A stretch of 64,000 nucleotides of DNA from CAYJLA01 sp964371305. GTDB taxonomy: Bacteria > Bacillota_I > Bacilli_A > RFN20 > CAG-826. Below are positions 53,467-61,277 of this stretch, piece after piece; position 1 is the stretch's first letter, and every line of letters begins with the position of its first letter. Under the pieces are notes generated by a model that ran no database searches, had not been told where the DNA came from, and saw nothing but the letters and a program-made list of their open reading frames with translations. Both the position numbers and the translations under genes were made by a program. The stretch lies in NCBI GenBank assembly GCA_964371305.1, contig CAYJLA010000004.1, positions 3,481 to 67,480 of the forward strand. The letters run 5' to 3'.

Positions 53467-53797
53467 TATTTATCACCTTATTTGATTCTTCAAACTTCGC
53501 AAATAATAATAAAACTCCCGGAAGTATAGAACCCATCACTAGCGAAATAACCGCCAATATAATTGCATGAAATCTTGTCTTAATAAAAAAGGTAGCAATA
53601 AAAAATGCAAAAGCAATAACTATAGAAATTGATGTTGAAATTATGTAAACCAATGACGTCATGTCTTTGTTATGAGCCAGTTCATTAGGCATCGATTCCC
53701 ATAAAACATCCCATCCACCGAAAACAAATAAGAATAATAGTATTCCTATGTTTAAACTCATAGATAAAATATATAAGACTCTTGTTGCAGTAAGCAT
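53453..53797 (-). CDS. Small membrane protein, three predicted helices
   Basis: The ATG at 53797 is chosen because GGAGGTG sits 5 nt upstream; a TTG 21 bp before would bypass it. The 114-aa product has three hydrophobic segments (about 5-28, 45-67 and 73-95) and a short polar tail. I recognise no family. Its stop overlaps the start of the HEPN-CBS gene, suggesting a functional pair. Confidence 0.65.
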   Translation of the reverse strand: MLTATRVLYILSMSLNIGILLFLFVFGGWDVLWESMPNELAHNKDMTSLVYIISTSISIVIAFAFFIATFFIKTRFHAIILAVISLVMGSILPGVLLLFAKFEESNKVINNEQQ

Positions 53798-53913
53798 ATC
53801 AGCACCTCCGTTTATCAACTACCATTATATCACTCTATCAGTTATAGTACACAACTTTATAATGCTATATCATTAATTTCATGCTAAAATTTCTGTGAAA
53901 TTGAGGTAACTTT

Positions 53914-54690
53914 ATGACAGACATCAAAATATTTGTATCAATGCATAAAAAATTTAACTATGTACACGATAACTTACTTATACCAATCCAAGTCGGATGC
54001 ATAAGCAACGATTCACACCTTGAAAATATTCTTCATGATGACGATGCAGAAGATAACATTTCTTCAAAAAATAGAAGATATTGCGAGTTAACTGCGCAAT
54101 ATTATGCTTACAAGCATATCGATGCAGATTACTATGGTTTTTTTCATTATAGAAGGTATTTATCATTCTCAAATATAAAATATTGTAATTTACCATTTTT
54201 GGAAGTACTTGTTAACACTATTGATGACAAAATGATAAAAAAATTCAAAATTAACGAGTTGGATATGAGGAAAAATATTGAACCGTTTGATTTAGTAGTA
54301 CCGGAAAGAGGTTTCACTCCAGGAATAAGGAATCAATATAACTGGTCCAAGGACCACTTTAAGCGTGATTTAGATTTCTGTATAGAAGTTATTAAAAAGG
54401 ATTACCCTTACTTAGCTAAAAGTACTGACAAATACATGAGAAGTCTTCGTGGATATTTTAGAAATATGTTCATAATGAAACGTGAATATTTCATGGAATA
54501 CTCTGAAATGCTATTTGACGTGTTGAAAAAGCATGAAAAAAAGTTTGATTGTAAGGAATACAGTCCATACGGTTATAGAGTTTCTGGATTTTTAGCTGAA
54601 AGAATATGCGGAATATACCTTACATACTTGATAAAAGAAAAGAAGGTAAAGTATAAAATATTGCAATCTCTTAAAATAAAAAACGTTTAA
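53914..54690 (+). CDS. DUF4422 glycosyltransferase-like protein
   Basis: The 258-aa protein matches DUF4422, found in polysaccharide loci: IKIFVSMHKKF, IPIQVGC, ISSKNRRYCELTAQYYAYKH and YGFFHYRRYLSF. The family is thought to be glycosyltransferase-like and acts on exopolysaccharide. GAGGT is the ribosome site. It stands alone, with a strong bidirectional terminator after it. It could serve with the GT32-ABC fusion in glycan assembly (inference). Confidence 0.85.
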   Translation: MTDIKIFVSMHKKFNYVHDNLLIPIQVGCISNDSHLENILHDDDAEDNISSKNRRYCELTAQYYAYKHIDADYYGFFHYRRYLSFSNIKYCNLPFLEVLVNTIDDKMIKKFKINELDMRKNIEPFDLVVPERGFTPGIRNQYNWSKDHFKRDLDFCIEVIKKDYPYLAKSTDKYMRSLRGYFRNMFIMKREYFMEYSEMLFDVLKKHEKKFDCKEYSPYGYRVSGFLAERICGIYLTYLIKEKKVKYKILQSLKIKNV

Positions 54691-54706
54691 TTTCTTAATT
54701 AGTATT

Positions 54707-54739
54707 AAAAAACTCGACATTTTACTAGTCGAGTTTTTT
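54707..54739. terminator. Bidirectional terminator between the DUF4422 gene and tRNA-Thr
   Basis: A 12-bp stem pairs 54707-54718 with 54728-54739 and has A/T runs on both outer sides. It serves the DUF4422 gene on plus and the tRNA on minus. Confidence 0.85.
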
Positions 54740-54740
54740 C

Positions 54741-54814
54741 TGGTGCCCCCTGCCGGAGTCGAACCAGCCACTGATCCTTACCATGGATCTGTTATACCGA
54801 TTAACTAAGGGGGC
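54741..54814 (-). tRNA. tRNA-Thr(GGT)
   Basis: On the minus strand, the 74-nt cloverleaf has acceptor GCCCCCT/AGGGGGC, anticodon stem GATCC/GGATC and the loop ATGGTAA, so the anticodon is GGT for Thr ACC/ACU. The T-arm is CTGG-TTCGACT-CCGG-like and canonical. CCA is encoded. Confidence 0.93.
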
Positions 54815-54915
54815 GTCTATATAATGTTAATATGATGCATAATTTATGGCAAGAACTTTTACTTGAATTTTAGCAATAGTAATATATAATTAAGTTATAT
54901 ATAAGGAGGTTTTTT

Positions 54916-55737
54916 ATGATTAAAAAACTATTATTAGCACCATTACTTGTTGCTCCACTACTTTTAGCTTCTTGCACAAATAGTCCATACATTATTATCA
55001 ATGATCCTGCTAAGGTTCAAGAATATGTCGAAATACTTGAAGAATCTACTGCTGATATCCAGCACTTCAATATTAGTATGGAATTAGATATTACTGCATT
55101 AAGCGGTATTGCAAAACCTATTTCCTACGTTGGTACAATGAAGGCTACTGACGGAATTAAAAATGAAGATGGAACAGTTACAGATCGCAAATTCAAAGCC
55201 TTAATTACAAACGATTTAGCTGAAGAAGGGGCAAATGATGTCATTTTAGAATCTTTTCACGATGGAAATGATTTGTATACAAAACAACACGAAATCAAAG
55301 TATTAGATGAAGTTTTATTACAAGAAGAAGATATAGTTAAAACAGAAGGAGCTACACTTGATTTCGTTGATGAATTCATCGGTAACAAATTTAATGTAAT
55401 TGATCAATTCGGCATTGATTTAAGTAACGTTGATGATATTAGATTCCTTGAAACTGCCACTAACGAAACTATTTTAGTTAAGGTTGGTATGGACGAAATT
55501 ACTAGTATGCTTGAATTAGCTGGTATCGAAGAAGCTTTACCAATTGCAGAACTTGGTTTAGAAAAGATTTATGCAGGTGCTATTATTGACGATGAAAGCT
55601 CTGTAGTTGGTCTTGCTGTTTATGCAGAAGGTGCAGTGCAAGGTGTTGCAATTCAAGCTCAGTTAGTTATGAACTTTATTGATGAAGCAGTTACTGACGT
55701 AACAAGTAACCTTCCAACTGAATTTGCAAATCAATAG
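54916..55737 (+). CDS. Putative lipoprotein of unknown function
   Basis: The 273-aa protein has a lipobox LLASC with the acylated Cys at 20, followed by a largely beta-strand and acidic domain. Repeating phrases such as VGTMKATDGIKNEDG and ESFHDGNDLYTKQHE recall lipoproteins that bind hydrophobic ligands, but no family is certain. A strong Shine-Dalgarno (AAGGAGG) and its own terminator make it a single-gene unit. Confidence 0.75.
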   Translation: MIKKLLLAPLLVAPLLLASCTNSPYIIINDPAKVQEYVEILEESTADIQHFNISMELDITALSGIAKPISYVGTMKATDGIKNEDGTVTDRKFKALITNDLAEEGANDVILESFHDGNDLYTKQHEIKVLDEVLLQEEDIVKTEGATLDFVDEFIGNKFNVIDQFGIDLSNVDDIRFLETATNETILVKVGMDEITSMLELAGIEEALPIAELGLEKIYAGAIIDDESSVVGLAVYAEGAVQGVAIQAQLVMNFIDEAVTDVTSNLPTEFANQ

Positions 55738-55750
55738 TTATAAAGATATT

Positions 55751-55774
55751 AAAAACTGGGTTCGCCCAGTTTTT
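55751..55774. terminator. Bidirectional terminator with UUCG loop
   Basis: A 10-bp stem (55751-55760 with 55765-55774) closed by TTCG, with a T-run on plus and an A/T run on minus. It serves the lipoprotein gene and the convergent rimO. Confidence 0.85.
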
Positions 55775-57064
55775 TTATTTAACTTCCTCTGTTAATAGAT
55801 CATACACAAACGCATCAGTAACTTTTACTTTTATTTTGTCACCGACATTGTGTTTTTCATTTGTTTTTACAAATACTTTTCCATCTATATCATCAGGAGC
55901 GTTAAAATATGAACGAAGCAAATAGTGCTGATTTTCCTTACCAATAATTAAGCCCTCCATAACTTCCCCTACTCTATTTCTTGTTTTATTATATGAAATT
56001 TTTCTTTGGATTTTCATTAAAGTATCTAATCTATGTTGTTTTATTTGCTCATCAACTTGATTAGCGAAATTAAAACTTGGAGTATCTTCTTCAGGAGAAT
56101 ACTTAAAGCAACCTAAATGATCAAACTTAACATAATTAATAAAGTCTAATAAGTTGTCGAAATCTTCACTAGTTTCACCTGGAAAACCTACCATTACAGT
56201 TGTTCTTAAAACTACATTTGGTACTTTTGTTTTTATTTTATCAAACAGTTGAGTGAGCAAATGTTTGTCACCTCTTCTATTCATTGATTTAAGAATGTTA
56301 GTTTCGCTGTGTTGAATAGGTATATCGAAATATGGCGTTAATCTTGGTTCCGTAGCAATTAAATCAATTAATTCATCAGTAATTTCATCAGGATACAAAT
56401 ATAGCAATCTAATATATTCAAATTGTTCGATTTTTAATAATTCTTTCAATACATCAACAATATTTACATCTTCACTTAAATCGATTCCATATTTTGTAGT
56501 GTCTTGAGCAAGAATAACTAACTCTTTAACACCTTTTGTTTTTAATATATTCGCTTCTTCAATAATATCATTTAAATGCCTAGACTTTATTGGTCCCCTA
56601 ATAAGAGGAATGGCACAATAAGAACAATTGTTGGAACATCCATCAGCAATCTTTAGATATGCTGAAAAATGCTGAGTAGATAATACCCTATTGTTGAAAG
56701 TTAACTTTTCATCACTACTTAAATCATCATCAATATCTTCAAGTTCTTTAATAAATGAATCGTATTTTTCTAACGGGATAAATTTTGAAACTTCTGGTAT
56801 AGTTTCTTTTAATTCATCTAAATATCTTGTAGCTAAACAACCTGTAACTACAATTTTAGCACCTGTTTTTAGAGTATCAAATATGACATTTATAGATTCT
56901 TCTTTAGCGTCATTTATAAATCCACATGTGTTTATGACAATTATGTCTGCCTCATATTTATTGTTAGTCAACATGTAATTTGATGTCTTAAAAAGACCAA
57001 GCATCATTTCAGAGTCAACCACATTTTTTACGCAACCAAGTGATATTAGACAAATCTTCTTCAT
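55775..57064 (-). CDS. rimO: Ribosomal protein S12 methylthiotransferase RimO
   Basis: The 429-aa radical SAM enzyme adds a methylthio group to Asp of S12. It has the N-terminal UPF0004 cluster with SLGCVKNVVDSE (RimO type), the radical SAM motif CSNNCSYC and a C-terminal TRAM domain with RSYFNAPDDIDGKV. The CGAGAT site is a weak ribosome site 2 bp after the malQ gene region; it is co-transcribed after malQ. Confidence 0.94.
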   Translation of the reverse strand: MKKICLISLGCVKNVVDSEMMLGLFKTSNYMLTNNKYEADIIVINTCGFINDAKEESINVIFDTLKTGAKIVVTGCLATRYLDELKETIPEVSKFIPLEKYDSFIKELEDIDDDLSSDEKLTFNNRVLSTQHFSAYLKIADGCSNNCSYCAIPLIRGPIKSRHLNDIIEEANILKTKGVKELVILAQDTTKYGIDLSEDVNIVDVLKELLKIEQFEYIRLLYLYPDEITDELIDLIATEPRLTPYFDIPIQHSETNILKSMNRRGDKHLLTQLFDKIKTKVPNVVLRTTVMVGFPGETSEDFDNLLDFINYVKFDHLGCFKYSPEEDTPSFNFANQVDEQIKQHRLDTLMKIQRKISYNKTRNRVGEVMEGLIIGKENQHYLLRSYFNAPDDIDGKVFVKTNEKHNVGDKIKVKVTDAFVYDLLTEEVK

Positions 57065-57066
57065 TT

Positions 57067-58524
57067 TTATCTCGATGACTTTTCAATTAACATTTTTATA
57101 TACGGTATTTTAGTTTCGAAAGAATCATAGTTTTTAAGTCTAAAAGTCCAGTTTTCATCATCGATAATACCAGGCTTATTCATTCGATAGTATTCATCTA
57201 AACCTAATAAGTCTTGCATCATAATAATTGCATATTTACATTCGCCATCGAACGTATAAGCAATGAAATTATCATAAATCATATCATTATAACCTTTGTC
57301 CTTTAGTGAATAGTACATTTTACCTTTTAAATCATCGCTAGATGTATCGTACCATTGTTTCAATGTTAAATTATCGTGGGTGGAGATATATGAAACCATG
57401 TTTTCAGACGTATCTTTGTTTCCGCCATTAACTTCTTCACTTTCAAAAGTAAATTGAATAATTTTCATACCAGGAAAATTATAATGATCTCTTAACACTA
57501 GAACTTCAGGTCTTAAATCACCTAAATCTTCAGCAATAATTTCAATATTAGGCATTTTTTCAAACAAAGTATCAAAAAATGCATACCCAGGCGGATATTT
57601 CCATTCACCTATTTCTGCAGTTGGATACTTAGCATCTATTTCATAATATGAATCAAATGCCCTAAAATGATCGATGCGTATAATATCAAACAAGTTTGCA
57701 GTATAACCAAATCTGTTTACTAAAAACTCAAAATTGTCACTTTGTAATTTATTCCATTTGTAAATTGGATTTCCCCATCTTTGACCGGTTGCAGAAAAAT
57801 AATCTGGTGGCACACCAGCAATTAGCTTTGGAGCCTTAAATTCATCTAGTTCAAAATACTGTTGATTTGCCCATACATCAACTGAGTCAAATCCTACATA
57901 AAACGGAATGTCACCAATTAATTGTATGCCATTTTTATTTGCATATTTACGTAAATCATTCCATTGTTGAAGCAAAATGTATTGTAAAAATATCTCGTAA
58001 TTGACTTTACTTTTTAAATGTTTCATAGAATATTTGTGATCGTTTATATAATCTTGTTCTTCTTTAGACCAAAGATTCCAGGCAATCATGCCGTTTTGCT
58101 TTTTTAAAGCCATAAATTCAGCATAGTTACGAACCCATGCGTTACTTTTCTCGAATTTAACTAATTTTTCTTTATCAACTTTCATGAAGTTTCTAAAAGC
58201 TTTCATTAAATGTCTTTGTTTAAAAATGCGCACTCTTTCATATTCGACACGTTTGCTATTTGCTAAATAGTTAGGCACTTTATCTAAATATTTTTTCTTT
58301 ACTAATAATTCGAGTGATATATATAGCTCATCCATAGCGTTCGATGAAAATGGTTGATAAGGTGAATGACCATATCCTAATGGATTAAGTGGTAAAACTT
58401 GCCATAACTTAAATCCAGCTTTTTTTATTAAATCAACAAATTTCTTTGCTGTAGGTCCAAAATCTCCTACACCATGATTGTTTGGTAATGACGATACCGC
58501 CATTAATATTCCAGCTTTTCTCAT
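57067..58524 (-). CDS. malQ: 4-alpha-glucanotransferase (amylomaltase, GH77)
   Basis: The 485-aa cytoplasmic enzyme moves glucan chains between maltodextrins. GH77 features are clear: GILMAVSSLPNNHGVGDFG at the start, YGHSPYQPFS, the nucleophile region IIRIDHFRAFD, the acid region IIAEDLG and STHDNLTLKQWY. A strong Shine-Dalgarno (AAGGAGAT) precedes it. It pairs functionally with the pullulanase. No operator of the surface-protein type is seen upstream. Confidence 0.95.
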   Translation of the reverse strand: MRKAGILMAVSSLPNNHGVGDFGPTAKKFVDLIKKAGFKLWQVLPLNPLGYGHSPYQPFSSNAMDELYISLELLVKKKYLDKVPNYLANSKRVEYERVRIFKQRHLMKAFRNFMKVDKEKLVKFEKSNAWVRNYAEFMALKKQNGMIAWNLWSKEEQDYINDHKYSMKHLKSKVNYEIFLQYILLQQWNDLRKYANKNGIQLIGDIPFYVGFDSVDVWANQQYFELDEFKAPKLIAGVPPDYFSATGQRWGNPIYKWNKLQSDNFEFLVNRFGYTANLFDIIRIDHFRAFDSYYEIDAKYPTAEIGEWKYPPGYAFFDTLFEKMPNIEIIAEDLGDLRPEVLVLRDHYNFPGMKIIQFTFESEEVNGGNKDTSENMVSYISTHDNLTLKQWYDTSSDDLKGKMYYSLKDKGYNDMIYDNFIAYTFDGECKYAIIMMQDLLGLDEYYRMNKPGIIDDENWTFRLKNYDSFETKIPYIKMLIEKSSR

Positions 58525-58572
58525 AATATCTCCTTATATTATCTTAATTATAATACCAATAATAATTGTAAA

Positions 58573-60147
58573 CTACATTAACGGAGCAAACAATCTTAAA
58601 ATTGCCCACCAAAACCTTTTTCCTCTGGAAATTTTTTCATATTTTTTCATAGTAATTTCTTCTGAAACTTCTAAACTCTCTAAAAAATCTTTTTTCATAT
58701 CTACTATACAACTTGTATCATACATAAAACAGCCACACTCTAAGTGTAAAAACAAACTTCTATAATCCAAATTTACAGTACCAACGGTCCCAAATTTATC
58801 ATCACTAATAAACATTTTCATATGTATAAATCCCGGTGTGTATTCAAATACTCTTACTCCTGCACTTATTAAAGACTTATAATAACTACGAGTTATTCCA
58901 AATACTGTTGGTTTATCAGGTATATGTGGAGTCAATAATATTACCTCAACGCCTTGTTTAGCAGTTAATATTAATTGATCACGGATCTTCGAATCAATAA
59001 TTAAATATGGTGTTGCAATATATAAGTAGTTATTAGCTCTTTGCATTAAACTTAAATATACATTTTCACTAACAGACTTGTAATTAAACGGAACATCCCC
59101 GTAAGGTTGTATAAAACCGTTGTCAGCAATCTCTTCTTCAAGTTCGCTTATATGGACACTTGGCAAATAGTCATCATAATCAATTTCTTCATCAAAATAA
59201 GAATTTGTTTGCCAGTTAGATAAAAATAACATAGTCAGCCCATAAACTCCTTCACCTTTTAATCTAATAGCATTGTCTTTCCAATGGCCAAATCTCTCAA
59301 TTGCATTAATATATTCATCAGCAAGATTAATTCCACCTGTAAATCCAGTATGTCCATCAATTACTAAGATTTTTCTATGATCTCTGTTATTTACTTTAAT
59401 ACTAAGGAATGGATTAAACCTTCCAAAAGCAATACACTTGATTCCTAATTTACGTAACTTATATAAATAATTAGTAGGCAATGTTGAAATACATCCCATA
59501 TCATCATACATAACTCTTACATCGACACCTTCAGCGACTTTTTCAATTAAAATATCAAGAATACTATTCCACATTAAACCTTCTTCAATGATGAAATACT
59601 CCATAAATATATAATGTTTAGCTTTTTTTAACTCACTCAACATACATTCCCATGCTTTTTCTCCTGTTGGGTAATAATCAACTTGCGTTTTATCATAAAA
59701 AGCACTGCCACTTTCGGCATTAATGTATTCAGCAATACGTATTGCATCAGGTTCTTTTTTCTCTAAATTTTTACGAATTCTTGGATTAACTTTAACTCTT
59801 CTTAATGCCTTAAAAATTGGTTTATATTTTTTTAATTGTCTTTTTGTGTATTTTTTATTGCCAGCCAGCAAATATATTAATGCGCCAAAACCTGGAACTA
59901 ATGCAATAACTGCAATCCATGAAATTATATAAGCGTCGCTTATTCTACTATTAATCATATATAGGATACAGAAGAAACTAAGTAAATATAAAAACACAAT
60001 AACAGATGTAATTGTGACTCCTTCAGATAAATCTAATGTTGAACTTAGAAAAAATAATGTAAGTATGGTAAAACTTACAATTACGAGAGCTTGTAATAAA
60101 ATAAGTAACCCAACCCAAAATAATCTGTTGAATAATAATTTTTTCAT
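58573..60147 (-). CDS. cls: Cardiolipin synthase
   Basis: The 524-aa membrane enzyme has two N-terminal helices in a PLDc_N region and two HKD motifs: HRKILVIDG...GGINLADEY and HMKMFISDD...GTVNLDYRS. It joins phosphatidylglycerol units into cardiolipin. It follows the zinc phospholipase-like gene by 1 bp, forming a two-gene lipid-related unit. Confidence 0.94.
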   Translation of the reverse strand: MKKLLFNRLFWVGLLILLQALVIVSFTILTLFFLSSTLDLSEGVTITSVIVFLYLLSFFCILYMINSRISDAYIISWIAVIALVPGFGALIYLLAGNKKYTKRQLKKYKPIFKALRRVKVNPRIRKNLEKKEPDAIRIAEYINAESGSAFYDKTQVDYYPTGEKAWECMLSELKKAKHYIFMEYFIIEEGLMWNSILDILIEKVAEGVDVRVMYDDMGCISTLPTNYLYKLRKLGIKCIAFGRFNPFLSIKVNNRDHRKILVIDGHTGFTGGINLADEYINAIERFGHWKDNAIRLKGEGVYGLTMLFLSNWQTNSYFDEEIDYDDYLPSVHISELEEEIADNGFIQPYGDVPFNYKSVSENVYLSLMQRANNYLYIATPYLIIDSKIRDQLILTAKQGVEVILLTPHIPDKPTVFGITRSYYKSLISAGVRVFEYTPGFIHMKMFISDDKFGTVGTVNLDYRSLFLHLECGCFMYDTSCIVDMKKDFLESLEVSEEITMKKYEKISRGKRFWWAILRLFAPLM

Positions 60148-60148
60148 A

Positions 60149-61090
60149 TTACCAAAGTTTTTCTCCGTTATAACTCATATAGTATTTTTTTTCACCATAT
60201 GGAACACCTTCATAATCAACCCTACCAACAAAATCCATAAACATTGAAGTAAGCTTTTCATAATCAGTCTCTTTTTGAATATCATCAATAAAATTCTTGT
60301 ATTTTAATAAACCTTGATTAAACAGTTCTAAAACGCTCACATTAGAAAAAATACCGCTAACAGGATCTTTCCATTCTTTATTAGAATAATTCATATAATC
60401 AATTTTATAGTCCAATACGGCTTTTTTAGAAGATATCATACTTGCGATTAAAGTGCCTTTTTTTATAAGCTTTAATATTTTTTCTTTAGCTTTAGTAGTT
60501 GCAAAAGTAAAAGAATATACAAATAACATATCCTTATAACATTGTGAAAAAGTATCTTCATCGATTCCACTATAGTGAAGTTGATTTTTAGCGACCACAT
60601 AGAGCATTCTTGAGATATGTTCTACTTCTTTACTAGATAAATTAAATATAACTTTTGGTTTTTTAAATGTAGAAAATTCAGAACTTATAATTGAGTCGAT
60701 TGCGCTTTCAAAATAATGATGCCTAATCAAAGCTACCGCATTATCTTTAACATCTTCACTAAAGCCAGTTCTTGAAAAAACATATGGATGAACTAGTGAG
60801 TCTAATGAATAATGTGCAATAAATCCATATACATAACTTAATAAAAGTCCTTTATTATAACCACCAAATTCGTTGGCATACTTATACATAAATGCTAGTG
60901 TTTCTGCACATTGTTTTTTGTGCAACATAGATGCAAACTTTATTGCACCCGCACACTTTTTTCCTCTTTTATATGGTAATGAGAAATAAAAAACATCGCC
61001 ACCTTGTGCTCCAAGGTAAAAAGCATTTTTATTTTTTATGTTTTCATCTGCCTGAGCAGCAAATGTATAATGAGTTAGAAAACCTGGCAT
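60149..61090 (-). CDS. Zinc-dependent phospholipase C-family protein
   Basis: The 313-aa protein has the Zn_dep_PLPC pattern: MPGFLTHYTFA at the start, FYLGAQGGDVFYF and GFIAHYSLDSLVHPYVF, which supply His and Asp ligands. It has no signal peptide, so it appears cytoplasmic, as many members in Bacillota do. The activity of these intracellular members is unproven. It precedes cls closely. Confidence 0.85.
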   Translation of the reverse strand: MPGFLTHYTFAAQADENIKNKNAFYLGAQGGDVFYFSLPYKRGKKCAGAIKFASMLHKKQCAETLAFMYKYANEFGGYNKGLLLSYVYGFIAHYSLDSLVHPYVFSRTGFSEDVKDNAVALIRHHYFESAIDSIISSEFSTFKKPKVIFNLSSKEVEHISRMLYVVAKNQLHYSGIDEDTFSQCYKDMLFVYSFTFATTKAKEKILKLIKKGTLIASMISSKKAVLDYKIDYMNYSNKEWKDPVSGIFSNVSVLELFNQGLLKYKNFIDDIQKETDYEKLTSMFMDFVGRVDYEGVPYGEKKYYMSYNGEKLW

Positions 61091-61206
61091 AAATTAAATT
61101 TCTTTGCTGAATGTATAATATACATTAATCATATTATGATAATACCATAATTTTTATTGTATATAAATAATAACTTAAATTACAAAAGCATTGAAGAAAT
61201 TAAATG

Positions 61207-61243
61207 AAAAAACGCTTACAATTATAATCCATTATGTTATCAT
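61207..61243 (+). promoter_or_regulatory. Predicted promoter of the EF-G-like gene, with a possible weak operator
   Basis: TTACAA (61216-61221), a 16-bp spacer and TATCAT (61238-61243). The 14 bases at 61207-61220 match 12 of 14 positions of the cre consensus and share the ACGCTTACA half with the surface-protein operators. The operator call is weak. Confidence 0.35.
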
Positions 61244-61277
61244 TAAATTAAGTTAAAGCAATAAGGAGGAAATAATC

